Below, piece by piece: positions 28,701 to 43,700 of a stretch of DNA of 64,000 nt. Position numbers and translations under genes: made by a program. The notes under the pieces are model-generated. The model ran no database searches and was not told the DNA's origin. It saw only the letters and a program-made list of their open reading frames with translations. Location: assembly GCF_021869535.1 (NCBI RefSeq), contig NW_026262701.1:2557501-2621500 (forward strand), read 5' to 3'. The first letter of the stretch is position 1; each line of letters begins with the position of its first letter. This DNA is from Mytilus californianus (taxonomy: Eukaryota; Mollusca; Bivalvia; Mytilida; Mytilidae).

Positions 28701-31700
28701 TCTATGGCATATGAATATATTACACTGAAAACAGCATTGTTTATAGAATAAATTTCATGAACATGATCTATTGGACTAGCGTTAACTAAGGAAAATAAAT
28801 TCTAACACACCAATCACAACAAATGATTTGTTTATATGGAAATGATATCAGAATTACTATCTTTAACTATGCATGCTAATGTTTTTGTAAGATGTTTTGT
28901 GTTTAATGATTGATAGGTCGTCTTTGTTAACACTTCTATTTCATCTTTTTTTTTTTTATTCATTAAATGTATTTGATGTTTTATTTCAGAATGACAGAAA
29001 GACAATTAATGGACAAAAAACTATACATTTTAAGAAATATATATTTTTAAAAATGTTTGCCTTAGCTGAGGAGACAGTGTTATAACTAAGTCTTCACTTT
29101 ATAGGGATTGTATTTTTATAATAGCAATACTATATATAGAGTTATTTTTTATTACACAGATGTGCCAAATATACTGGACTGCCATCTACATGTACATTAA
29201 TACCAGATCCTCAAGATCCCATCTGTTGTCAGGCACCTAAATGTACATACACCAATGGTACTGGCTTTGCTACAGCACCACCTGGTGTCATTTCCGGAGG
29301 TATTGTTACACCAACACCACAACCATATCAACAGCCAACACCATACCCTGGATACACTGGACCGACCTCAGCTCCAACCGTGGCTCCAACATTTAAAGGT
29401 AAATTGTCACATCTGATTGATCTATATTTATTAGATTTTAGAATAAGCTATGCTATAATCTGAAAAAGAATAGGATAAATTAGATTTTTTATACCCCTGC
29501 TATGACTTCTGAGTGAGGATATACTAAACAACAACTTGTCAGTTTATGAAATTTTTCGTTGCATACTTCTCAGGAACTTTAATCTAGAGCTTCCTTAAAC
29601 TGTGAATCAGGCTTCCCTTAGCATGCTAATCCATATGAAACTGTGACTCAGGCTTCCCTTAGAATGCTATACCAAAAGAAACTGAATCAGGCTTCCCTTA
29701 GCATGCTATACCATATGAAACTGTGAATCAGGCTTCCCTTAGCATGCTATACCATATGAAACTGTGAATCAGGCTTCCCTTAGCATGCTATACCATATGA
29801 AACTGTGAATCAGGCTTCCCATAGCATGCTATACCATATGATGTGTTGTCACATTAGTTGCCCATTTAACTTCCTGTTTAAAAGAATACTTATATACTTG
29901 TTTTTTGCTTAATGTCCAGTGACAAACATCTTATGCATATTTAGAACAAGTAAAAATTAAGAAGAAATCCATTTTTTTACAGATGTTTGTGTGTACAAAG
30001 GAAAGCAGTATTCTCAGGACCAGAAATGGCAGGATGGTTGTGACTTTGACTGTGTTTGTCAAGATTCCAAAAAAGGATTGTACAAGTGTACAGAGAAGTA
30101 AGTAAAGCAAAAATATTGTCTTAACATAAATTATATTTACTGCATTATTCTGTGAAGGGAGTGAATAAAAGAAATAATATATGTATGTTATGTATGGTAA
30201 CGCAGTTGCTCATATTTAAATATTAATGACAAGATAGCAAAATGAGGCTATCTTTTAAGTTTTTGCTGTTTTGCACTTAAGAAGTTTGAAACCCTAATGC
30301 CAATATTTATGACAAAATTCAAAAATATAAATGTATACTGATGTCTTATGAACATTTGAAGGATGCTATTTGGTAGATTTATAATTCCTTTTTGATTTTT
30401 AAATTCAAAAGACCTTATCATACATTCTCTTTTTCAAATTTTGAATGAAAACAACTAAAAGCCTGTATTTGAATTCATGGGTTTGGTATTAATTTCATTC
30501 ATTACTTATAAATTTAACATTAGCATGGTGCAACTTGCTAACAGAAGGCATTTAAACATGAAAATAACAGTGTGACTTAGTTATAATTCTGACCAAAAGA
30601 CAAAAAAATATTCTTTTCATTGTAATATAAAATTGATGGTTTATGATGAAGCACAATGTGGTAGTACATTACATCAAATTTGTTAACACATCATCATAAT
30701 AGTGCAATTTCCTATTATAGGAACTTATAGTAGGGAACAAGTATAATTTGAATAAAAGATATTAAGCATAAAATGGACAACAATATGAGATTGATTATTG
30801 CGATTTTATGAAAAGCTGCATATAGATATATGTATCAGATATCAGAATGTGAATTCTTGATATTGCAATGCTTATCCAGTCGCATCATTGGCATATATTA
30901 CACACTTGAATTTACAGTATTATTTTGTCAAACTTTCTAGAAAAATGTTGGTCCAAGTGTAAGATAGTTTCTTTATTCATTCTGTCACCAGCATATTGTT
31001 TTTGATCGCTACACATCTTCCACTTTGTTAGATCAGCAGTAAGTCATTAATGACCGTACCATTTCAGATAACAACTATCATTTAACATTTTATTACCTTT
31101 TGACACTAAAAGGATTTCTATTTCTAACTAATAAATGATTTCAGGTGTCCAAAGTTTGTAGACATTCCTAAAGAATGTACACTGACCCGAGATTACCAAA
31201 ATCCTTGTTGTATGAAGGTTAAATGTCAACCATCATTGATCCCATCACCAGGACCTAATGCCTCACCAACCCCTGCTGGTAAGATACTACAGATTTTATT
31301 CTTATGGTGAAGGATTTCCGGTATCACAGGAATTAGTAGGCATAATTTGATCAGATTTACTACAAAGAAAAAAACTTGAAGCACCTTGTGGATAATTGAA
31401 TATATCATGTTAGTGGAAAAGTCCTCGCAATGTACAAAATCTCTCAAGTTAAAATTAGAAATGGAAAGGTTCTAATGATGATATTGATAAAATAAGATAT
31501 CAGAAAGTGGTAAGATAATCAAATAAGCTAAACAGTATGCCCCTGATTAATGTTTTCTTCAACAGAGAAAAAATATAAATACTTAAAATCAAGTCATAAA
31601 AACTAAGTAAGCTGCAAATTCTTAGTCAGAAGCATATGGTTCTTTGATTCATATAGGCAACACTTTTATAGCTGACTATGCGGTATGGGCTTTGCTGATT

Positions 31701-34700
31701 GTTGAAGGCCGTACATGCAGTGACCTATATTTGTTAATTTCTGTGTCATTTGGTCTCTTCTGAAGAGTTGTCTCAATGGCAATCATCCCACATCTAATTT
31801 TTATAACTCAATTGCAAGTCCACTACACACAAGAAATAAGGGGGAAAAAAGTCCATTTCACAAATTTGTTGGAGGCAAAATCATTCTATTAAAATTGACT
31901 TGAGCGGGTAGAAAGGGACTTTAAAATTTCTTTGAAAACCAGCATACTGTGAATAATACTGCATAAATTATAAGAACTTACAACTATAAATGACTTTTGA
32001 TACATGTCCTAAAATAAAACTTCTATTCCCACTTCTCAAATTCATTTTTACTGGAAAAGCCTTCAACATGTGTGAAAACAAAATTAAAATTTACAAATGA
32101 AGACTATGCTATTTTATATTATTTTTTTCAGCATTAAATTATCAGCAGTGTAAATAAATTTTGTTTATAAGTTATTTACAGTATAGAAAAATATGTAATG
32201 AGAGATATGTAATTTTGTTTAAAGGTCAATGTATGTATAATGGTGTACCATTTAACGAAGGACAGACATGGAATGATGGATGTGATCTAAGATGTTCCTG
32301 TGAGAATGGCACCACAGGGTATTACAGATGCAGTGATAGGTATGTAGTTTGGTGGAACTAAATGCATGTGTACCCTTTTTATGCTTTTGAATTATGGTTA
32401 CTTCACAAACTAATTTTAGCATGTTGTATAAAATGTCATTTGCCTAAATCCCACTCTTGGTCACAATAAATACTATAACAAAACAGGACAGATAAGAATG
32501 TTTTTCTATTATTTCATTTATAAAGATGATATACATGTATCAGGGTTTTTTAATGTTCTAATTTACATAACTTACAAAAAATTAAGAGAATTGAAGAGCT
32601 AAGAAGTAAATACAAAGCAAATCCAATCAAAATATTTCTTTAAGGTGGTACTTAACACTACAGGGAGATAACTCTGTAAAAATCAGTTGAACGTTTTAAT
32701 CACATTCTATTTTTAAGAAAATGTAAAGCTTCTCAATGATCAAAATAAGTGTTTGTCAAACTGCTATATATCCAATGTAATTTTTCCGATAAAGTGTGTG
32801 GTTCAAGTATTTTGAAATTTTCATATTTTGTTCAAAGGTCAAATTAAATATTTTGTCAAAATTTTATGAAAATTAAACGAGCCAAATTAATTTTAGTCAA
32901 GGTGTTTGGTACAACCTTAAATGAGTGAATATATTATGTTTTAGATGTGCTAAGTATCCAAATATTCCAAGCTACTGCACAATGGAGACTGATCCAAATG
33001 ATCAGTGCTGTATGAAACCAAGGTGTCAACCAGCACCTGCTACAACAGTTATACCTACAATATCACCATATCTTACACCAGGACCAGGTGTGACTTACCC
33101 ACCAAACAAGGTACCAACTCAGTATCCAGGTCAAACATTTGCACCTGGGAAAGCACCAACACTTGAACCATTCAAACCATACCCACCTGGACTTCAGCCA
33201 ACTATGTCACCTTTATTGACACCAGGTCCTGGTTATACCTATCCACCAGGAAAAGTACCAACACAATATCCAGGACAAACATTTCTACCAGGCAAAGCAC
33301 CAACATTGGCACCATATAAACCATTCCCACCAGATCTGCAACCAACAGCATCACCATTTCTAACACCTGGCCCAGGCTACACTTATCCTCCAGGAAAAGT
33401 CCCAACTCAGTATCCTGGACAAACATTCAAACCAGGAAAGGAACCTACATTGTCACCCAACAAACCTTTCCCTCCAGATTTGTTACCAACAATGTCACCA
33501 TATTTGACACCAGGAGTAGGTTACACATATCCACCCGGTAGAGTCCCAACTCAGTATCCAGGACAAACTTTCCCTCCAGGAAAAGAGCCAACATTATCTC
33601 CATACAAACCGTTCCCACCAAATTTGAGACCAACAATGTCACCTTATAGAACTCCAGGTCCAGGATATACATACCCACCTGGGAAAGTTCCACCTACCAG
33701 TTTCCCTGGAGAGATACCAACTTTGTCACCATTCAAACCATTCCCACCAGATCTTCTGCCGACTTTAGCTCCTTATTTGACACCAGGACCAGGCTACACT
33801 TATCCACCAGGAAAAGTACCACCAACCAGTTATCCTGGAGAAATTCCAACTCTTCCTCCATACAAACCATTCCCAAAAGGACTAGAACCAACATTGTCAC
33901 CGTACCTAACACCAGGACCAGGCTATACATATCCACCAGGCAGAGTTCCAACTCAATATCCAGGACAGACCTTTCAACCTGGGAAGGAACCAACTCTGGC
34001 TCCAAACAAGCCTTTCCCTCCTGGACTGATGCCTACAATGGGACCTTATAGAACACCAGGACCAGGCTACACCTATCCCCCAGGAAAAGTACCACCTACA
34101 AGTTTCCCTGGTGAAATTCCAACTCTGTCACCATATCAAACATTCCCACCAGATCTTTTGCCAACACAGTCACCATACTTAACACCTGGACCAGGTTACA
34201 CCTACCCACGAGGGAAAGTACCAACAGAGTATCCAGGGCAGACATTTGCCCCAGGAAAGGAACCAACTCTTGCTCCAAACAAACCATTTCCACCAGGACT
34301 TGGACCAACTTTGTCACCATACCTCACTCCAGGACCAGGCTACACATACCCCCCAGGTAGGTACACATATCTACTTACTTTGTTCCTTTATGGCCCAGCT
34401 TAGGTAAAGGGAAAAACTAACAAAGCATTCCCACCAGGACTTTGACCAATTTATCACCATACCTGACTCCAGGACCAGGGTACACATACCCAACAGGTAG
34501 GTACACATATCTACTTACATTGTACCTTCATGACCTGGCTTAGGTAAAAGGAAAAACAAACAAAGAAAAAAGAAAGTGGGGGTAATTTCAGTCATCTGAC
34601 AATTAGAATGTACAATTCACTATTTACCAACAAATAAACAAAAGATATATCAAAAGTAAAGAATTTTGTAAATGGCAGCATATGATGAAGATATATCATG

Positions 34701-37700
34701 CAATAATATCATGCTTAACTTTAAATAAATGTATTTTCAGGGAGAGTACCAACACAGTACCCAGGACAAACCTTCCAACCAGGGAAAGAACCAACTCTGT
34801 CACCATATAAACCTTTCCCACCAAATCTTCTACCAACAATGGGGCCATATTTGACACCAGGACCCGGATACACATATCCACCTGGAAAGGTTCCACCAAC
34901 CAGTTACCCTGGAGAGATACCAACTTTATCACCTTACAAACCATTCCCACCTGACCTCATGCCAACACAGGCACCTTACATTACACCAGGACCAGGGTAT
35001 ACCTACCCACCAGGAAAAGTGCCAACACAGTATCCAGGTCAAACATATAAACCAGGGCATGCACCAACATTAGCACCTAATAAACCTTTTCCACCAGATT
35101 TGTTGCCAACACAGGCACCATATTTGACACCTGGCTATGGCTACACATATCCTCAGGGTTATAAGATACCTACACAGTTTCCAGGACAGACTTTCCCTCC
35201 AGGACAGATACCTACATTAGAACCAAATAAACCATTTCCGCCAGGACTTGGACCAACTCTATCACCTTATTTAACACCAGGACCAGGATATACTTATCCT
35301 TCTGGACAGGTACCTCCAACCAGGTATCCTGGAGAAATACCAACACTAGCACCATATAAGCCATTCCCACCAGGACTGGGTCCAACGATTTCTCCATATC
35401 TGACACCAGGACCAGGGTATACATATCCACTTGGAAAAGTACCAACACAATATCCTGGACAGACCTTCCAACCAGGAAAGGAACCAACATTGCCACCATA
35501 TAAACCATTTCCTACAGGATTATTGCCAACATTGTCACCATTATTAACCCCTGGACCAGATTACACATATCCACCAGGGAAAGTGCCAACACAGTATCCT
35601 GGACAGACATTTGCTCCAGGGAAGGAACCAACATTATCACCATATCAGACATTCCCTCCTGGTCTCAGGCCAACAATGTCTCCATATCTAACACCAGGGC
35701 CAGGAGTTACCTATCCACCAGGAAAAGTACCAACTCAATACCCAGGACAGACATACCAACCTGGCAAGGAACCAACATTGGTACCTAATCTTCCATATCC
35801 TAGCTATTTGTTACCAACAAGAAGTCCATATCGAACACCAGGACCAGGCTACACTTACCCACCAGGAAAAGTTCCACCAACCAAATTCCCAGGAGAGATT
35901 CCGACACTGTCACCATACAAACCTTTCCCAACAGATTTGTTGCCAACAGCTTCACCATACTTGACACCAGGACCAGGCTACACATACCCACCTGGGAAAG
36001 TTCCACCAACCAGTTTCCCTGGAGAGATACCAACTTTGTCACCATTCAAACCATTCCCACCAGATCTTCTGCCAACAGTTGCACCGTATCTGACACCAGG
36101 CCCAGGCTACACTTATCCCCCTGGTAAAGTCCCAACTCAGTATCCAGGCCAAACATTCCAACCTGGGAAAGAACCAACTTTATCCCCTGACAAGCCTTTT
36201 CCTCCAGGTCTTCTGCCAACAGTTAGACCATATTTCACTCCAGGACCAGGCTACACATACCCACCAGGGAAGGTTCCAACTCAGTATCCAGGCCAAACAT
36301 TTGCTCCAGGAAAGGAACCAACTCTTGCTCCAAACAAACCATTTCCACCAGGACTTGGACCTACTTTGTCACCATACCTCACACCAGGACCAGGCTACAC
36401 ATACCCACCAGGAAAAGTTCCACCAACCAGATTCCCAGGAGAGATACCAACATTATCACCATACAAACCTTTCCCACCAGATTTGTTGCCAACAGCTTCA
36501 CCATACTTGACACCAGGACCAGGCTACACTTATCCTAAAGGAAAAGTCCCAACACAGTATCCTGGACAAACATTCCAACCAGGAAAGGAACCTACACTCC
36601 AACCGGACAAACCATTTCCTCCAGATCTACTACCAACAGTAGCTCCATACTTTACACCAGGACCGGGCTACACCTACCCTCCAGGAAAAGTACCAACTCA
36701 ATATCCAGGCCAGACATTTGCACCTGGGAAAGCACCAACCCTGCCACCTTGGAATCCATTCCCTCCAGGATTAGGACCAACTCTGTCACCTTATCTTACA
36801 CCAGGACCAGGCTATACATACCCACCAGGAAAGGTTCCACCAACAAAATTCCCAGGAGAGATACCTACACTGTCACCTTACAAACCATTCCCACCAGATC
36901 TGTTACCAACAAAAGCACCCTATTTGACTCCAGGACCAGGGTACACATATCCTAAAGGAAAAGTACCACCAACCAGTTTTCCAGGAGAGATACCAACACT
37001 AGCACCTTATGAGACTTTTCCACCAGATTTATTACCAACAATCAGGCCTTATTTCACACCAGGACTAGGTTACACATATCCACAAGGAAAAGTACCACCA
37101 ACAAGTTTCCCTGGAGAAATTCCAACATTAGCTCCATACAAACCATTCCCACCAGGACTTGGACCAACTTTGTCTCCATACCTGACTCCTGGACCTGGCT
37201 ACACGTACCCACCAGGAAAGGTCCCACCAACACAGTATCCAGGACAGATTCCTACACTGTCACCATACAAACCATTCCCACCAGGATTAATTCCAACAGC
37301 TTCACCATACCTTACACCTGGACCAGGAGTAACATATCCTCCAGGGAAAGTACCAACACAGTATCCAGGTCAAACATATCCACCAGGACTGGCACCAACA
37401 CTGGCACCTAACAAACCATATCCCCCAGGTCTTTTACCAACACTATCACCATACTTGACACCAGGACCAGGATACACATATCCTCCAGGCAGAGTACCAA
37501 CACAATACCCAGGACAAACTTTCCTTCCAGGAAAAGCACCAACTCTGTCACCATATCAAACTTTCCCACCAGGTCTCCAACCAACATTGTCACCTTATCT
37601 AACCCCAGGACCAGGTTACACATACCCACCAGGAAAAGTTCCACCAACCAATTTCCCTGGAGAGATTCCAACATTGCCACCATATCAACCATTCCCACCA

Positions 37701-40700
37701 GATTTGATACCAACTGTCTCCCCTTATAGAACACCAGGACCAGGTTACACTTACCCACCAGGCAAAGTACCACCAACTAGTTATCCAGGAGAAATACCAA
37801 CACTGTCTCCCTACAAACCATTCCCATTGGATCTGTATCCAACAGCATCACCATATCTGACACCAGGACCAGGCTATACATACCCGCCAGGAAAGGTCCC
37901 ACCGACACAATATCCAGGACAGATTCCAACACTGTCTCCATTCAAACCCTTCCCACCAGGTCTGATACCAACTGCCTCACCTTATAGAACACCAGGACCA
38001 GGTTACACTTACCCACCAGGCAAAGTACCACCAACTAGTTATCCAGGAGAAATACCAACACTGTCTCCAAACAAACCATTCCCACCAGATTTATTTCCAA
38101 CCCTTGGTCCTTATGCAACACCAGGACCAGGCTATACCTACCCACCAGGAAAAGTACCACCAACAACTTTCCCAGGAGAGATTCCAACCTTGTCTCCATA
38201 CAAAACATTCCCACCAGATCTCAAGCCTACATTGTCACCATATAGAACACCAGGGCCAGGCTACACGTATCCTCCAGGAAAGGTCCCAACACAATATCCA
38301 GGACAGACTTACCAACCTGGAAAGGAGCCAACTTTGTCACCATACAAACCTTTCCCAACAGACTTGTTGCCAACTATATCACCGTATCTGACACCAGGAC
38401 CAGGTTACACATATCCACTTGGGAAAGTACCAACACAATATCCTGGACAGACATTCCCACCAGGAAAAGAACCAACATTGTCACCATATAAACCATTCCC
38501 ACCTGATCTTCTGCCAACATTAGGTCCATATTTGACTCCAGGACCAGGCTACACTTACCCACCAAATAAGGTACCAACTCAGTATCCAGGTCAAACGTTT
38601 GCACCTGGGAAGGCACCAACATTGTCCCCATACCTTCCCTTCCCACCAGGATTGAGACCAACACCTGGACCAACGAATGCTCCAACCAAGAAGCCTTATT
38701 TAATACCTACGGCCATACCTGGTATCATCACTGGCCAAGGTGTTGGAGTAAACGGAAGTAGGTATTTTAAAAAAGATAATTGGTAATACACAAAATTAAT
38801 TCTGGATAATTTTTAAGTTATTCCATTAGATAATCATGTGATATTATTTTCATCAGGTAATCACACAGAGGAAATCTTGTAATAACATATTCTAATTTAA
38901 TTTTATGGAACAGTTTTTTATATTGGTTAAGATTTACCTTCACAGTTGACATGACTTAGCTAAAAAGTGAGCCACCATATTGAATTGCTTTGATCAACAA
39001 ATGTTTAATTACTACAATATAATCAAAAATAAAACAACACTATCCTCAAAAACAGTATTAAGATGTAATTTAATCCAAATTTGAATAGTAGAAGTAATGT
39101 AATAAACCTTCAGTTTGGTAGTTTTCATTTGTGTGACATCATGTTTGGCCATGACGTTTATGTGCCAAAATCATTCATGAAATTTTGCAGAATTTTATTT
39201 TATTTCAAAAAAAAATTTCTCAAGCTCTAACTTATTATTTTTTGTTGTAATGCATTAGAATCGGAATAACAGTACTGTGGTTGAAGAATTGCCACCATCT
39301 ATTTGGATTTGATGGTCACAAATATCCATTTTACTGACTCCCCTACACATCGCCAGTAAAACTGCATTTGCAACCATTAAATCACCAATTGACGGAGGCA
39401 ACTCTTCGACTACAGTTTTTCCTTAAGTTACGATTTATAGCAGTGTTTTAAATACTGGATGTCTATCTGTCTAGTTTGGTAAGTGCTATCACACATTTCA
39501 ATTCTTGCCATATTTTAGGGAATTTATATGAAAGGAAATATCAGCAATGCTCAGACAAGTTGTAAAATAAGTGCTTAACCATTTTATGCCGCTTGGAAAT
39601 ATTGATTATATGGAAAGATGTATAAGCGCTCTTAAGGGTACATTTCTTGTAGGTTTTTTAGTGAAAGTTGATAATCAAAGGTTTATATCAGCAATATCTC
39701 GATAAATTTGAAAATCAGATTTGATCAATTATTTTTACAGGAGTTATACCCCTTAGAAATAGAAATTTAATGTAAATTTGCATTGTTAAAGATAGGCGAA
39801 AGATACCAAATGAACATTCAAACTCGTTAGTCAAAAATAAACTGACAATGCCATGCCAAAAAACTAAAAAATGATCAAAAGACATTTAGACAAACAACAG
39901 GAAATCATCTAAGCATCTAATTTCATTTAGGATATTTATGGAAATATATTTCACATGATGTTAATACTGTTGATATACTTTTCTTCAAGGGTATCAATTT
40001 TCCTGGTTTGTGAAAATATTGTCGGTTAACAGTGTTTTAAATTTTTTGTTTTATGATTTACACATTCAAATTCAATGGGAAATATAAATTTAAAAATCTA
40101 GATAAATTGGTACCCCACATATAATCCAGTCAAATTTATAAGTTTTTAGCTTCATGATGGAATTGAGTTATAGGTTACTTTTACTTCATGAAATTGTGAA
40201 ACTATCAAAGAATTTTGAAAGTTTTATTTTTTATTGGGAGAAAATCTTTGAATTGCAAATTTTAGGAAGAGAATGGGAAATAAGGTGTATGAAAATCCAA
40301 TTTCAAGTGGTCCAAAGTCCAAAGACACTGGGAATAATTATAACATCAAACAATAGACCAAATAGATAATGTCGCCTATTCTCATGGTGAAGGCCCTAAT
40401 GTCACCTATTATCATGGTAAAGGCCCTAATGTCACCTATTCTCATGGTAAAGACCCTAATGTCACCTATTCTCATGGTAAAGACGGTAAAGACCCTAATG
40501 TCACCCATTCTCATGGTAAAGACCCTCATGTCACCTATTGTCATGGTAAAGACCCCAATGTCACCTATTATCATGGTAAAGACCCTGATATCACCTATTG
40601 TCATGGTAAAGACCCTAATGTCACCTATTCTCATTGTAAAGACCCTTTTTAGATTATAAAAAGTGATGTTTCACTGCTATGTAATTATATATGTAATTTA

Positions 40701-43700
40701 TTGACATGTTTTTCAGAGTCGTGTATGTACAAAGGTGTATCCTATAAGAAGGGAGATAAATGGGAAGATGGATGTCAGTACAAATGTGAATGTATGGATG
40801 ATATGACTGGCAGCTATCAATGCAAAGAAAGGTAACATTTCTGTCTAGTTATAGTCCACACCGTATTTAGTTACTTCCACGTTAATGATGTGCAGTTTGA
40901 ATAGAATTGACGAATCCTTTCTATAATATGATCATACATTGTGCAGACATTTTATTTTTAAATAGTTTGAAATTATAGTCATTTCAAAATATTTTGTTTT
41001 TTATACCCCAGCCTTAAAAAAGTGGGGGTATACTGTTTTACCTCAGTCTGTCCTTCTGTCCATCCATCCCTCCGTCAGTCCGTCCATCCGTCCCATGAAT
41101 ATTTTTCATCGCATTTTTCTCAGAAACTACAATACAAGGATTTCTGAAATTTGGTTTCAGGGTTTATATAAGTTGGCTATACCGTATGATGCATTTTTAG
41201 ATTCATCACTCAACAACTTCCTGAATGAAATATTTGGGTGGTGGTATCATCAGTGAGCAGTAGCTTGCAGTTTCACTTGTTTTTAGTGTGTATGTTTGTT
41301 TTATTTTATGGGATGGAGCTATAGGTTGGGTATAATAAATGTTTTGTGTGTTAAGGCTAGTTCTCTATATGAATAAAGGATATATTACCTCAGAATTGTA
41401 CATAGACACTGATACAACCTTCTGGGGTTTCACAGCGAATGACAAGTTTTTGGCCTCTTGTACTTTCAACATCACCCTTTAAATGGCTTTTGATTAAAAA
41501 AAGAATAAAACACATAAAAAGTCTGTAATGTAAAAACAGTCCTAAGAATAAGATAAAACACATAATTTCCTCCTTTAGGTGAAAAGTCTTACAAATGAAC
41601 TAGCCATTCCTCTCTCAAAATTTGCATATTTTATTAAAGATATAGACCGATTGTTGTTTGCTTTCTTACAAACTTATATGGCAGTAGATACACAATCTAC
41701 CTTAACCCCATATTTGTTAATATTTTATATATAAAAATAAGTAGATGTATGATTGCCAATGAGACATTAACTATCCACTAGAGACCAAATGACTAGGATT
41801 TTAACAACTATAACCAATATTTGACATGCCTTGATAGATTAGTAACACCTGAAGTTGATATAATCAAATCAATGAATATTATCCATAAATGTCCTTTTAA
41901 TGACATTTAGTGTAAAGGGTGTCGGGCTTTTAAAATTGTAAAAGGAACAACAGCACAAAATGCTTAATGAACATCTCATTAATTTTATATTTAAAGTATT
42001 AATATAAACAGTACCATTTTTACTTCACCAGATGCATATTTAGTCAATGTCTCTTCAGTGATGTTGAGTCAATAAAGAGTCATGACAGTTGTATACGCTG
42101 TTCAATAGTCATAATTCGATTAAGCAAAAACATTGGATAATCCAAAACCTAATTCAAGCATTGAAAAGTCAACGAGTGATTTTAAATATGCAATAATATT
42201 ATTTGAAAGATATTGATTCCTTTGAAAAATAAGTTGTTAGTTAACTGTTAGAAATAAAAGACAAATTTGACTGTAAAGTCAGTCTTCAAAAGTGAAAGAA
42301 TTGGTACACATGTATTGTGAAATTAAAAGGCCTATTTATCAAAAACATCAGAAAATCTATATAGTTTTGTTTTATATTAATGTGCCACCTATTTGTTAGT
42401 ATGAATGTGATTTTGAATCTGCATGTACTTTAAATAGAACAAATCAGCATTTAATTCAATAGTCAATTTAAGTAATTCACCACAATGATACATGCATTCT
42501 GTATTACAGGTGTCCAACCTACACAGATATACCAGCCAGCTGTCGACTCACCATTGATCCTAAAGATTCATGTTGTATGGTTCCTTCCTGTGCACAGCCC
42601 ACACCAACACCTGCACCATATTTAGGTCCTAGTACACAAATACCTCCCGTTACAGGTGAGTACTCAGCCATGCTGGACTGACATTAACACTTGCACCATA
42701 TCTAGGTCCTACTACGCAAATACCTCTGATACTGAGCCAACACTGATATATACCTAGGTCTCATTACCCTAATATCTATCTTGACAATTGAGCCACTAGA
42801 TATCTCAAGTTGTAGTTGATTACATACCTACATTGAGCTGTCACCACTTTAAATTTGCACAATATCAAGGTCCTAAGTACTCTGATACCTCTCTATAGAT
42901 TACTCAGCTGCATAAAAAGTTGCAACATATATATATTTTTTTTTTCTAAGCACTTTATATATATATATACAGATATTACTTTTTGAATTATTTCTAGTTG
43001 TGAATAATAAGAAAATACAAGTTTTAAATTCAACATGGAAAACACAATAGGTGATAACATACTGTGGATTCATTATTATTCGTTGGATACCAATTTTCGT
43101 TGGTTTCGTGGGTACAGGTGAACCACGAAATCAAATGTTCAACGAATATCATATTTTCAATACGCTTTGTATACAGAGATTGGCAATCCACAGTAGATGC
43201 TAACGGTAATTGTGAAGAATTTTGGATCAAAGTTATTGTTTTGATTAACTGTCTACTTGTTACATATTTTCGTTCATTACCCATTCGGAACAAGTCACTG
43301 TTAAGACATCATTTTGAAGCTTCATTTTTGTTATAACTTTGTAACAATATGCACTTGAGTCATTCAAATTATTAATTTCTTCTGGTTTCTCGGGGACTAT
43401 CTATAGTAAAAAGTGATCTATTCATCTCTTATTTAATTCCTAATAATGAATGAACACACAAGTCTTACAATGTCTGATGAAACAATTTAATTTCTGCAGT
43501 ATGGAAAGAAAACTTTGACAATGAAATTGGAAACCAGAACTTTATGCTTTTTGCAAATATTGTAAACAAGACTTCAATTCAGTGTGATGGTTGGTGTTCC
43601 GGTCCTCAGGTGCTCATCAACTTTGAATGGTAGTCTTCATAAACAAAGGAAGTCATTGATTTGTAACTGTGTGCATAGTTGTTAGTATGATTTTTATAAA

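Noticed and set aside
33202..38685. Antisense frames within the Pro-rich exons (Leu/Val/Met-rich)
   Set aside because: They mirror CCA- and ACA-rich coding sequence on the + strand, are broken up, and have no splice or domain support.
40338..40659. Open frames on both strands in the 30-bp repeat
   Set aside because: Unit length is a multiple of 3 and the sequence is intronic minisatellite; no exon phase or domain fits.
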